Source of the DNA: an uncultured Bacteroidales bacterium
GTDB lineage: Bacteria > Bacteroidota > Bacteroidia > Bacteroidales > Paludibacteraceae
Direction: 5' to 3'
Assembly (NCBI GenBank): GCA_902783545.1
Contig: CACZRD010000044.1
Location: forward strand, 1 to 64,000
DNA: 64,000 nt
Below the pieces are notes generated by a model. That model worked only from the letters and a program-made list of their open reading frames with translations. It did no database searches and was not told the DNA's origin. How positions within the stretch are numbered: position 1 is the stretch's first letter; every line of letters begins with the position of its first letter. Made by a program: the position numbers and the translations under genes. Positions 1 through 7,602 of the stretch are shown here, in pieces.

Positions 1-612
1 CGACGCGATGAGGATTCGCATGATATATTGGGCACGTATCGTGTGGTGAGTAACCGTGAGGAGATGAGTCGTGTGCCACATAGCAAGCAGGAGCTGTTTG
101 AGCTGTTGCGGCATCGTCATGCGGTGCTGTTGCAGGGTCGTCCGAGTATGCAGCCGGGTATGTTTAAGCAGTTGAACAATCGAGCTGGAGACACGGTGTT
201 TGTGGATGCGCGGTTGGTGCAAGGGACGTTGGCAAAGGGTTTTCAGCGGTATGAGGCGCTGCAAGATCCGGTGGCCAGAGCGATATTCATGATGTTCATG
301 ATCAGCGAGGTGCATCCGTTCAACGATGGGAATGGACGAATGGCGCGTGTGATGATGAATGCGGAGCTGGTGCATGCGGACCTGTGCCGGATCATCGTGC
401 CGACAGTGTTCAGGTTGGATTATCTGCTGACGCTGCGCAAGTTGAGTAGGCAGAAGAATCCGGAGGCGTATATCCAGGTAATGCAGAAGTTGCATGCGTT
501 CAGTCAGAACCTTTACGGCTCTGATTATGAGGCGATAAACCGGTATCTGTTGTCGTGCAATGCGTATGAGGAGCCGGAGAATGCGCGGTTGATTGTGACG
601 GAGAGGGAGTGA
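1..612 (+). CDS. Fic-domain protein, C-terminal part (5' end outside window)
   Basis: The reading frame is open from base 1, so the gene begins before the window; the TTG at 28 is only an internal codon. Codons 105-113 encode HPFNDGNGR followed by MAR, a complete Fic active-site motif HPFxxGNGRxxR. The His is the general base, and the GNGR loop binds the nucleotide phosphates. Fic enzymes usually transfer AMP from ATP to a Ser, Thr or Tyr hydroxyl of a target protein. Whether an inhibitory (S/T)xxxE(G/N) helix or a DNA-binding domain lies in the missing N-terminus cannot be seen. No toxin-antitoxin partner is visible downstream. The next gene on this strand is 455 bp away and belongs to another operon. 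The family call is firm; the target is unknown. Confidence 0.9.
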   Translation, partial: RRDEDSHDILGTYRVVSNREEMSRVPHSKQELFELLRHRHAVLLQGRPSMQPGMFKQLNNRAGDTVFVDARLVQGTLAKGFQRYEALQDPVARAIFMMFMISEVHPFNDGNGRMARVMMNAELVHADLCRIIVPTVFRLDYLLTLRKLSRQKNPEAYIQVMQKLHAFSQNLYGSDYEAINRYLLSCNAYEEPENARLIVTERE

Positions 613-679
613 TTTTGACACAAAGACGTGCGTAATTATATTTTCTATCTGTAAATAAATCATTTTTTTCGTTATTTTG

Positions 680-710
680 TTGCAAATTTGAAAATATATT
701 TGTAACTTTG
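680..710 (+). promoter_or_regulatory. Bacteroidetes-type promoter upstream of the glycan operon
   Basis: TTG at 680-682 and TAACTTTG at 703-710 are separated by 20 bp. This matches the -33 TTTG / -7 TAnnTTTG consensus used by the Bacteroidetes primary sigma factor. Transcription would start near 717 and run toward the ACP gene at 1068. Confidence 0.65.
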
Positions 711-808
711 GGGCGGAAAATGAAAGAGGGTTTTTATACGCTTGATGTAATAAAGAACTGAAAGACATTAGTGCTACTAAAAAATTAAATCAAAAATACA
801 TAAAAAAA

Positions 809-928
809 TGATGATTGATTTTAGTGCTTCGCACATGTGAATTATTCCGCTAAAATGCTCTTATAAGTGAACTTAGCGACCATTTTATCTGAATAATTCC
901 CATCTGTACCAGATAAAATCAATCATCA
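809..928. other. Multi-armed palindrome that folds as a four-way junction
   Basis: An outer 15-bp perfect inverted repeat (809-823 with 914-928) encloses three further arms. Arm 1 is GTGC-TTC-GCAC at 824-834. Arm 2 is a long hairpin at 839-899: 9 bp (839-847 with 891-899), a 3x3 internal loop, 7 bp (851-857 with 881-887), then a small apical stem (864-867 with 872-875). Arm 3 is ATCTG-TAC-CAGAT at 902-914. Base 914 can pair in arm 3 or in the outer stem, not both. All pairs are Watson-Crick, so the fold is possible on either strand and as DNA or RNA. It may be a structured leader RNA of the downstream operon or a small palindromic mobile element. CAAAAATAC on both sides could be a target duplication, although the left copy is 9 nt away from the stem. 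Confidence 0.8.
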
Positions 929-1067
929 CAAAAATACCAAAAATTCATGTTCATTTCATTTTCGTTTATGTAAATGTTTGTAGTATATTAGATCCACAAG
1001 AAAATGTGAAAAAGTTAAATGGACGTAGTGACTGAAATAGTATTATTAACCAATAAAAATTGCAAAT

Positions 1068-1298
1068 ATGGAACTTAATGAATTTGTAGCTCACTTTGCT
1101 GAGCAGTTTGAAGAAACGGATGCAAGTGAATTCACTCCTGCAACCAAGTATCACGAATTGGATGAATGGTCTTCTCTCGTAGGGTTGAGCATTATCGCCA
1201 TGGTGGATGAAGAGTATGGCGTAGCTCTTAAAGGAAACGACGTGAAATCATCTGTAACGATTGAGGATTTGTTTAACGTTGTCAAAGAGCGTCAGTAA
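1068..1298 (+). CDS. Acyl carrier protein (first copy)
   Basis: This 76-residue acidic protein has the length and helix pattern of an acyl carrier protein. It would carry acyl chains on a phosphopantetheine arm in the cytoplasm. The likely attachment site is Ser36 in DEWSSL: the usual motif is DSL, and here the residue before the Ser is Ser instead of Asp. A hydrophobic helix II follows (VGLSIIAMVDEEY). It starts the operon, and its TAA stop overlaps the ATG of the ketosynthase gene by one base, so the two are translationally coupled. It is a dedicated carrier rather than the housekeeping ACP, judging from the context. A second carrier lies at 6268. Confidence 0.85.
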   Translation: MELNEFVAHFAEQFEETDASEFTPATKYHELDEWSSLVGLSIIAMVDEEYGVALKGNDVKSSVTIEDLFNVVKERQ

Positions 1299-2353
1299 TG
1301 GCATTTCTTCATTTACGCGATGTCCGCATTGCGGGCATCGCGGCCGGTGTGCCGCGGCAGGTGAGAAATAATATTGAAGCATCGGGTTTGAATTTCTCAT
1401 CGGATTATTCTCCCGAGGAATATGTAAAATCAACAGGTGTTCTTGAGACGCATGTGTCTCCTACGTTATGTGCATCTGATTTGTGCTATCACGCAGCCGA
1501 AAAACTGATAGCGGATTTGGCATGGCCCAAAGATGAGATACAGGCTTTGGTGTTCGTTAGCCAGCATCCGGATTATATATTACCTGCAACATCATGTCTT
1601 CTCCAAGACAGATTAGGTTTGTCGAAAGAGTGCTATGCAACGGATTGCGGCTTAGGCTGCAGCGGGTGGGTCTATGGTTTAAGTGAGATATGCGCATTGA
1701 TGGCGACAGGAGAGATTAAAAAGGCTCTGCTGTGTGTCGGGGATGCGAAGCGCAGGGTCGCCGGTTGGGATAATGATCCTCTGTTCGGATGGGCAGGAAC
1801 AGTCACTGCATTGGAGTACCAACAAGGAGCAGAAGGACTGATGTTCCATTTGGGGACAGATGGTAGCGGCTATGACGCGATATTTGTGCCTGATGGCGGG
1901 GCGAGAACTCCTATATCGCCGGAATCGTTCAAGTATGAGGATGTTGACGGGCGTCAGTATCATCGCGGCATGAGCCGTATGAAGGGTATGGATGTGTTCT
2001 CGTTTGGCATATCAACCGCTCCGAAATCTGTGAAAGCGTTAGCAGAGCATTATGGTTTTAACTATTTGGATTCGGACTACTTTGTATTCCACCAAGCGAA
2101 TATGAAGATGAATGCCGTCATCACCAAAAAGTTGAAACTCCCCGAAGAGAAGGTACCGTCCTGTATGTATCATTATGGTAATACATCATCAGCTTCCATT
2201 CCATTGACTATTGTTACTCAGTTACAAGGACAAGTTCAGGAACGCAAGCGTTTCTTGTGTTGCGGATTCGGCGTCGGATTGAGTTGGGGTACAGTGGCAT
2301 TCGAAACGGAGAATCTGGTTATGCCCGAAGTGGTCTTGGTTGATGAATTATAG
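1298..2353 (+). CDS. Ketosynthase III (FabH-like) 1
   Basis: This 351-residue thiolase-fold protein condenses an acyl starter with malonyl-ACP or transfers acyl groups. The KASIII triad is visible: Cys121 in GLGCSGW, His265 in FHQAN and Asn295 in YGNTSSAS. Its length is slightly above that of housekeeping FabH (about 320-330). It is coupled to the ACP gene just before it and followed after 12 bp by a reductase, so condensation and ketoreduction appear to be a unit. Homologues placed in O-antigen or flagellin-glycan loci build short hydroxyacyl groups for amino sugars. The substrate here is not known. The second ketosynthase (6509) is related but clearly diverged. Confidence 0.88.
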   Translation: MAFLHLRDVRIAGIAAGVPRQVRNNIEASGLNFSSDYSPEEYVKSTGVLETHVSPTLCASDLCYHAAEKLIADLAWPKDEIQALVFVSQHPDYILPATSCLLQDRLGLSKECYATDCGLGCSGWVYGLSEICALMATGEIKKALLCVGDAKRRVAGWDNDPLFGWAGTVTALEYQQGAEGLMFHLGTDGSGYDAIFVPDGGARTPISPESFKYEDVDGRQYHRGMSRMKGMDVFSFGISTAPKSVKALAEHYGFNYLDSDYFVFHQANMKMNAVITKKLKLPEEKVPSCMYHYGNTSSASIPLTIVTQLQGQVQERKRFLCCGFGVGLSWGTVAFETENLVMPEVVLVDEL

Positions 2354-2365
2354 TAATCTGTCATT

Positions 2366-3133
2366 ATGAACGAAATTCCATCATATAATCCATATTCTCT
2401 AAAAGGAAAAACCATCCTAATAACAGGTGCCTCTTCGGGCATTGGAAGGGCAACTGCTATTGCATGCTCCAAGATGGGAGCAAATGTGGTTATTACCGGT
2501 CGCAATGTCGAACGCTTACGTCAAACGTATGAGCAATTGGATACGGTAGGAACACATTATCAATTTGCCGGTGACTTGACGCTGCAAGAGGATCTTGAGC
2601 GACTCGTAGAAGATGTGCCTGTGTTGGATGGCTTGGTAAATAATGCCGGAATATCCTATACGAAGCCGATAGGTTTCTTGAAACCCGATGACATACGTAT
2701 GGTATATGAAGCAAATTTGTACGCACCGATGCTGCTAACCAATAGTTTGCTGAAAAAGAAAAAAATTGCGAAGGGCGCATCTGTCGTTTTCATGTCTTCA
2801 ACTGCGGCGTTTGGGTGCAGCAATGCTAATTCAACGTATGGGACTTCGAAAGCTGCCTTATCGGATTTTATGCATTACTGCAATAAGGAAATTACCCCTG
2901 TCCGGCATGTACGTTTTAATGCCATTCATCCGGGGATGGTGCGCACGGAACTGGTTGCTAACTTGACTTTTACGGAAGAGGAATTGCAAAAAGACATGGC
3001 ACGCTATCCTCTTGGAAGATACGGTGAACCGGATGATATAGCCAATACTGTTGTGTTCTTGCTGTCCGATGCATCTTCATGGATATCCGGTGTAAGTTTA
3101 ATCGTGGATGGAGGTTTGATGAATAGAGTTTGA
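2366..3133 (+). CDS. Short-chain dehydrogenase/reductase (FabG-like) 1
   Basis: This 255-residue classical SDR has the cofactor motif TGASSGIG at residues 20-27, NNAG at 92-95, and the catalytic Ser145 with Tyr158-x3-Lys162 (YGTSK). The C-terminus ends SGVSLIVDGG, a usual SDR tail. In this setting it most likely reduces the 3-ketoacyl-ACP made by the adjacent ketosynthase to a 3-hydroxyacyl-ACP with NAD(P)H. A sugar-ketone reductase cannot be excluded from sequence alone. It shares the operon's tight spacing (12 bp upstream). Confidence 0.85.
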   Translation: MNEIPSYNPYSLKGKTILITGASSGIGRATAIACSKMGANVVITGRNVERLRQTYEQLDTVGTHYQFAGDLTLQEDLERLVEDVPVLDGLVNNAGISYTKPIGFLKPDDIRMVYEANLYAPMLLTNSLLKKKKIAKGASVVFMSSTAAFGCSNANSTYGTSKAALSDFMHYCNKEITPVRHVRFNAIHPGMVRTELVANLTFTEEELQKDMARYPLGRYGEPDDIANTVVFLLSDASSWISGVSLIVDGGLMNRV

Positions 3134-3192
3134 TATTGCGTAAACGAATAGTTTGTAGACTCATTAGAATAGAGGATATCTTTGAAATAGAG

Positions 3193-4059
3193 ATGAAACT
3201 AAAGCCGATAGCCAAAATAAAATTTTTGCTCCGCGCAATCCAGCGCACTATTGTTGTAATGCAGCGGAAGCATTCTCTGCGATTCTTTTCAGAATACAGA
3301 CGTATGATAAAAACGTGTTTGTGGTTAGAGAAAGGCTCGCAGGAGTATCTGAATCGTCAATTTTTCAATATGTCGGACAAGGAACTACAGACTATCTACG
3401 ATAACGAGGTCAGAGAGACGGTAGAGAAGAGAACTTGGAAACAAAATTGGCGTAGGCAGTTAGGCTTGCTAAGTAAGTATGCTTCAGCGGAATATGACTC
3501 CACGTACAAGAAATCGCGCGCGAGGAAAGCTATGTATGAAAGAGAGTACGGTATTTCCAAAGATTGTATCATACAATACGGAGTCATGATTACCTCTGCT
3601 CACTATAGACAAGGAAAATTAAATGTGGGGCACTATGTTGTGTTTGCGCGAAATATTGACATTGATATTACCGGGGATTTGACAATAGAGGACTATGTAG
3701 AAATAGGTGAGGGCTCTAAGGTGTTAACGCACAATCATAAAGCCGGGTTGCATGAATCATTCCCCGAATGTATGCCGACATCACTTGTAATTCGAGATCA
3801 TGTGCTTATATTCTCGCACGCAGTGATATTGCCTCAGACGCAAGAAATCGGGCGCCATGCTATGGTCGCAGCAGGTGCAGTTGTGAACAAGCCGGTTCCA
3901 CCATACGCACTCGTCGGAGGTGTTCCAGCAAAGGTGCTTAAGTTTATAGCATCTGTAGATGAAATAGTGAAATTCGAGGAAGAACATTATCCGCCAGAGC
4001 AGCGAATCCCAATAGAAGTGTTGCGTGAAAATGAGAGAGTTTTCTTGAATTCAAAATGA
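3193..4059 (+). CDS. Hexapeptide-repeat (LbH) acyltransferase
   Basis: This protein has about 288 residues from ATG 3193. A TTG at 3130 that overlaps the previous stop would add 21 residues; I prefer the ATG because TTG starts are rare in this group, but it is not settled. The first half is helical and basic with no recognised domain. The second half is a left-handed beta-helix with repeated I/V-G-x-x motifs, a THNH motif like that of sugar O-acetyltransferases, and the closing signature VVGGVPAKV. Such enzymes move acyl groups from CoA or ACP to sugars. Standing between two reductases in an ACP/ketosynthase module, it is the best candidate for transferring the finished acyl chain to an amino sugar or hydroxyl. 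Confidence 0.75.
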   Translation: MKLKPIAKIKFLLRAIQRTIVVMQRKHSLRFFSEYRRMIKTCLWLEKGSQEYLNRQFFNMSDKELQTIYDNEVRETVEKRTWKQNWRRQLGLLSKYASAEYDSTYKKSRARKAMYEREYGISKDCIIQYGVMITSAHYRQGKLNVGHYVVFARNIDIDITGDLTIEDYVEIGEGSKVLTHNHKAGLHESFPECMPTSLVIRDHVLIFSHAVILPQTQEIGRHAMVAAGAVVNKPVPPYALVGGVPAKVLKFIASVDEIVKFEEEHYPPEQRIPIEVLRENERVFLNSK

Positions 4060-4114
4060 TGCTATGATGCAGATAGTTCTATTATATTGAATAATAAAAT
4101 AAAAAGAATAAATC

Positions 4115-4849
4115 ATGAATATGTTAACTAATAAAGTTGCCATTGTTACCGGTGCCGGAGCAGGAATCGGTAAAGCAACATCACAATTGTACGAACAAGA
4201 AGGTGCGATTGTGTATGCTCTGGATATAAAAGGGCTGGAATGGGTTGCAGATTATTCAGCAAAGGCAGGAAAGATTATCCCTGTAGAAATGAATATCTGT
4301 GATTTCAACGCCGTAAAGACTATGGTGATGAATATCAAAAAGGAGCATGGTCATATTGATGTTCTTGCCAATATAGCGGGGCTCATATCGTATGAGTATA
4401 TGAGTATGATCGATTTTGACAAGTTGCGGACAATGTTCGAGGTCAATGTCATTGCACTCATCAATTTGATGCAACTGGTATCGCGCATTATGACTCGTCA
4501 ACAGTCCGGCTCGATTATTAATATGGCGAGTATGGTAGGAGTGAAAGGCGCCAAAGGACAGTTGTCGTATTCCGCGACAAAAGGCGCCGTTGTAGCAGCG
4601 ACCCGCTCGGCAGCCAAAGAATTGGCGGAAAATCATATCCGTGTGAATGCAATTGCACCGGGAATGGTTGGTTCGGAACGGTTCAAAGCTGTGCTGGCGG
4701 AAAAGTTTGCGCAGAAGATTAACGATATTCCGTTTGGACGGCTGGCTGAACCGGAAGAAGTGGCGCAATTGTGCTTGTTCCTTGCAGCGGATAGTTCATC
4801 CTATATCACGGGACAGATAATCGGAGTAGATGGTGGCGTGGTTTTGTAA
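4115..4849 (+). CDS. Short-chain dehydrogenase/reductase (FabG-like) 2
   Basis: This 244-residue classical SDR has the cofactor motif TGAGAGIG at 12-19, NIAG at 85-88 (NNAG in most relatives), catalytic Ser139 and Tyr152-x3-Lys156 (YSATK), and the tail TGQIIGVDGG. It follows the acyltransferase after 55 AT-rich bases and precedes the AMP ligase by 15. It may act on a second keto intermediate or on the nucleotide sugar. It is no close copy of the SDR at 2366, so a distinct substrate is likely. Confidence 0.85.
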   Translation: MNMLTNKVAIVTGAGAGIGKATSQLYEQEGAIVYALDIKGLEWVADYSAKAGKIIPVEMNICDFNAVKTMVMNIKKEHGHIDVLANIAGLISYEYMSMIDFDKLRTMFEVNVIALINLMQLVSRIMTRQQSGSIINMASMVGVKGAKGQLSYSATKGAVVAATRSAAKELAENHIRVNAIAPGMVGSERFKAVLAEKFAQKINDIPFGRLAEPEEVAQLCLFLAADSSSYITGQIIGVDGGVVL

Positions 4850-4864
4850 ATTGATAGAGGAACA

Positions 4865-6253
4865 ATGTTTCTAAACATAGATCAAAAACCCAAAGACAAG
4901 GTCGCAGTCATTGATGATAGCGCTACCGAATTGACTTATGGCGATTTGTGCCGGTATGCCGATGAATTCCGCGAAGTGTTACCGTCCCGTACATTGGTGT
5001 TCCTGCTTGCCGAGAACCGTATAGGCTCGCTGATCGGTTATACTTCGCTGCTGAACAACCATGTCGTTCCGCTCATCATCAGCAGTGCTACCGAACGAAC
5101 GCTGTTTGACAACTTGTATGCAACCTATCGCCCTGAATATCTATGGCTTCCCGTAGAGAAAGTGGCAGAATATGCGGCGAACGAACCGATATATACCGCT
5201 CAAGGCTATGCCTTGGTCAGAACCGGTTACCCGCAAGCGCAGTTATATGATGACCTGTCACTCCTGCTGCCGACATCGGGCAGTACCGGAAGTCCGAAGC
5301 TGGTGCGTCATAGTTATCGCAATATCGAGGCGAATGCGGAGAATGTGATGAACCTGTTTGGCATTACACCTTCAGAGCGCGCGTTGGCGTCATTGCCGAT
5401 GCATTATACGATGGGGCTGTCAGTCATTGCATCCCATCTGTATGCCGGAGCAACAGTTCTGTTGTGCGGCAAGTCGCTATTGGATGCTGGGTTCTGGAAG
5501 ATGCTGCGTGACCGTGAGGCGACAAGCATAACCGGAGTACCCTATAGTTACGAACTGCTCGCCAAGTTGCGTTTCTTCCGTATGGATCTGCCCCACCTGA
5601 CCACCATCACCCAAGGCGGAGGCAAACTGACGGAGGAACTGTGGCGGCAGATTGTGGACTATTGCCAGTCGCGCGGCAAACGATTCATTGCTACGTACGG
5701 TCAATCGGAGTGCACAGCGCGCATGGCATATCTGCCGGCGCATCTGGCTGCAACGAAGATTGGCAGTATCGGTATCGCGGAACCCGGAGGACAATTGTCT
5801 ATCGTCAACAATGACAATATTGAGACCTTTGAGGGAGAGGATACCGGCGAGATGGTGTATCGCGGTGAGAATGTCACACTTGGTTATGCCAACAGCTGTG
5901 ACGACCTGATGCTTGGTGATGTGAACCACGGCGTGATGCACACAGGCGATCTGACTCGGCGTGATGCGGACGGATGTTATTATATAATAGGTCGTCTGAA
6001 GCGTTTCCTCAAGATTTTCGGTCTGCGTATCGGATTGGATGAGGTGGAGAATATCATCCGGACCAATTATGATACCGATTGCTACTGTAGCGGTACGGAT
6101 GAGAAACTAATCGTCAAGGTGACCAATCCGGTTGTTGCAGACAGCATACCGACATTGATAGAGGATAAAACGCATCTGTTCCACCAGCGCGTAGAGGTGA
6201 TGGTGGTCGATAAGATTCTGCGAAATGAAGCAGGCAAAGTGATTAATCAATAA
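4865..6253 (+). CDS. AMP-dependent acyl-ACP/CoA ligase
   Basis: This 462-residue protein belongs to the ANL (acyl-adenylating) superfamily. The phosphate-binding A3 loop is TSGSTGSPKLVRHS from residue 137. GQSECT forms the adenine-binding region, HTGDL supplies the ribose-binding Asp, and GRLKRFLKIFG is the hinge. The C-terminal NEAGKVINQ contains the conserved catalytic Lys, at about position 458. It would activate a small carboxylic acid with ATP and load it on one of the two carriers. The ACP gene lies 14 bp downstream. It is slightly shorter than acetyl-CoA synthetases (about 650), fitting single-domain loading ligases. The acid is unknown. Confidence 0.88.
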   Translation: MFLNIDQKPKDKVAVIDDSATELTYGDLCRYADEFREVLPSRTLVFLLAENRIGSLIGYTSLLNNHVVPLIISSATERTLFDNLYATYRPEYLWLPVEKVAEYAANEPIYTAQGYALVRTGYPQAQLYDDLSLLLPTSGSTGSPKLVRHSYRNIEANAENVMNLFGITPSERALASLPMHYTMGLSVIASHLYAGATVLLCGKSLLDAGFWKMLRDREATSITGVPYSYELLAKLRFFRMDLPHLTTITQGGGKLTEELWRQIVDYCQSRGKRFIATYGQSECTARMAYLPAHLAATKIGSIGIAEPGGQLSIVNNDNIETFEGEDTGEMVYRGENVTLGYANSCDDLMLGDVNHGVMHTGDLTRRDADGCYYIIGRLKRFLKIFGLRIGLDEVENIIRTNYDTDCYCSGTDEKLIVKVTNPVVADSIPTLIEDKTHLFHQRVEVMVVDKILRNEAGKVINQ

Positions 6254-6267
6254 AAATTAAATACATT

Positions 6268-6507
6268 ATGACAAATTTGGAAAAACTGAATAACATCTTT
6301 TGCGAGATGTTCAGTGTAAACGTAGAGGAATTGCAAGCGGATTTTGATCGTGAACATGTCGCCAATTGGGACTCGGTGCATCAGGTAGGACTCAGTTCCA
6401 CTATTGAGGATGAATTCGACATCATGCTTGATCCGGAAGATATTATTGCACTCACGTCCTACGAAGGAGCTAAGTCGGTGCTGGCAAAATACGATATAGA
6501 GTTATAA
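6268..6507 (+). CDS. Acyl carrier protein (second copy)
   Basis: This 79-residue acidic carrier protein has the canonical phosphopantetheine motif DSV (Asp35-Ser36) after NW. It lies between the ligase and the second ketosynthase, one base before the latter's ATG. The likely pairing is that the ligase loads this carrier and ketosynthase 2 uses it. It is not a copy of the first carrier: identity is limited to the general ACP pattern. Confidence 0.88.
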   Translation: MTNLEKLNNIFCEMFSVNVEELQADFDREHVANWDSVHQVGLSSTIEDEFDIMLDPEDIIALTSYEGAKSVLAKYDIEL

Positions 6508-6508
6508 T

Positions 6509-7570
6509 ATGGCTTATTGGAATATCAAGAATGTCGCCGTTCGCGGCGTGACGGGAACGGTGCCCAATCATCCGTTCTCAACGTATGACTTTCCATTCTT
6601 CTCGCATGAGGATGCGGAAACATTCAACAACACGGTGGGAATCAAGAATCGGTATTTCGCGCCCGATACTATGTGCGCATCCGATATGTGTCAGGATGCC
6701 GGGGAGCGATTGATTGAGGCCTTAGGTTGGGATAAGAGTTCGATAGACGTGCTGTTGTTCACTTCTGTCACGCAGGACTACAAGACCCCGCCGACCAGTG
6801 CTATTCTGCAGGACAGGATGGGGCTACCGACCACCACGTTCGTTCTGGATGTGCCGATGGGGTGCTGCGGCTGTATCTATTCCATCGTGGTGGCGGGTAA
6901 TCTGCTGACTGCAGGAACAGCCAAACGTGCGATACTTCTGATTGGTGACACCGCGGCACGTATGGGTAACGCTAACGACAAGAGCCGCATGCCGCTCTTT
7001 GGTGATAGTGGTACAGCGGTCGCACTCGAGTATGATCCAACCGCCACGGATATATGCATTGACTTCAATACTCTCGGCTCGGGATATGAGGCGCTCATGA
7101 CCCCCCATGGTGGATACCGCCATCCGATTGACAAGGCTACATCATTCATTGAGGAGGACTTCGGTAACGGAATTATCCGCGCCCCGAAAGATGCACTGAT
7201 CAATGGTATGGATGTATTCTCGTTCGCCATCACGCGTCCGTCGCTGAGCGTGAAGAAGATGATGGAGGAGTGGCAGTTGGATAAGGACAATGATGTCGAT
7301 TATTTCCTTATTCACCAGGCAAACAAACTCATCGTGGATCGATTGGTCAAGAAACTCAAATTAGCGCCGGAGAAGGTGCCCTATAACTTGCAGGAGTTTG
7401 GTAACCTGGGCGGAGCATCTATCCCGATGCTGATGAGCTCGGAGATTGCCGAACCGTTGCGCACAAGACCTCTTTCGCTCATCTGTTCTTCGTTTGGTTT
7501 AGGACTGACGTGGGCTACGATGTGGCTGCGTACGCAACCGATGGTGGTCCCGGAAGTCAATAAGATATAG
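6509..7570 (+). CDS. Ketosynthase III (FabH-like) 2
   Basis: This 353-residue KASIII-type enzyme has Cys119 in PMGCCGC, His269 in IHQAN and Asn299 in FGNLGGAS. The active-site Cys is followed by a second Cys where relative 1 has Ser. It shares the layout of the ketosynthase at 1298, including the segment MDVFSF before the C-terminal half, so the two came from an old duplication within this enzyme group. It ends the acyl-chain module; sugar-polymer genes start 32 bp later. Confidence 0.88.
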   Translation: MAYWNIKNVAVRGVTGTVPNHPFSTYDFPFFSHEDAETFNNTVGIKNRYFAPDTMCASDMCQDAGERLIEALGWDKSSIDVLLFTSVTQDYKTPPTSAILQDRMGLPTTTFVLDVPMGCCGCIYSIVVAGNLLTAGTAKRAILLIGDTAARMGNANDKSRMPLFGDSGTAVALEYDPTATDICIDFNTLGSGYEALMTPHGGYRHPIDKATSFIEEDFGNGIIRAPKDALINGMDVFSFAITRPSLSVKKMMEEWQLDKDNDVDYFLIHQANKLIVDRLVKKLKLAPEKVPYNLQEFGNLGGASIPMLMSSEIAEPLRTRPLSLICSSFGLGLTWATMWLRTQPMVVPEVNKI

Positions 7571-7602
7571 ATATAATCTTTTCTTGAATGCATTTGTTGT
7601 AG

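Larger units (their letters stand above)
613..1067. other. Intergenic/leader region before the acyl-glycan operon
   Basis: This 455-bp AT-rich stretch has no convincing gene of normal size. It holds a Bacteroidetes-type promoter (680-710), a possible 13-codon ORF starting at 720 (M-K-E-G-F-Y-T-L-D-V-I-K-N), and a large multi-armed palindrome (809-928) flanked by CAAAAATAC at 791-799 and 929-937. The remaining 130 bp before the ACP gene are AT-rich with no clear second promoter. If the promoter drives the operon, its mRNA has a leader of about 350 nt containing the palindrome. Confidence 0.7.

Noticed and set aside
500..685. Minus-strand 61-codon frame at the end of the Fic gene
   Set aside because: It is a shadow of the G-rich Fic coding strand and runs across its stop.
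809..928. Integron attC site
   Set aside because: Size and palindromy would fit, but the conserved RYYYAAC/GTTRRRY core sites are missing and no integrase is near.
809..928. tRNA gene, suggested by the cloverleaf-like fold
   Set aside because: Arms have wrong lengths (15-bp outer stem, triloops), and there is no T-arm GTTCRA or CCA end.
966..1154. Small minus-strand frame upstream of the ACP gene
   Set aside because: It overlaps the ACP start, is AT-driven and has no start signal or similarity that I recognise.
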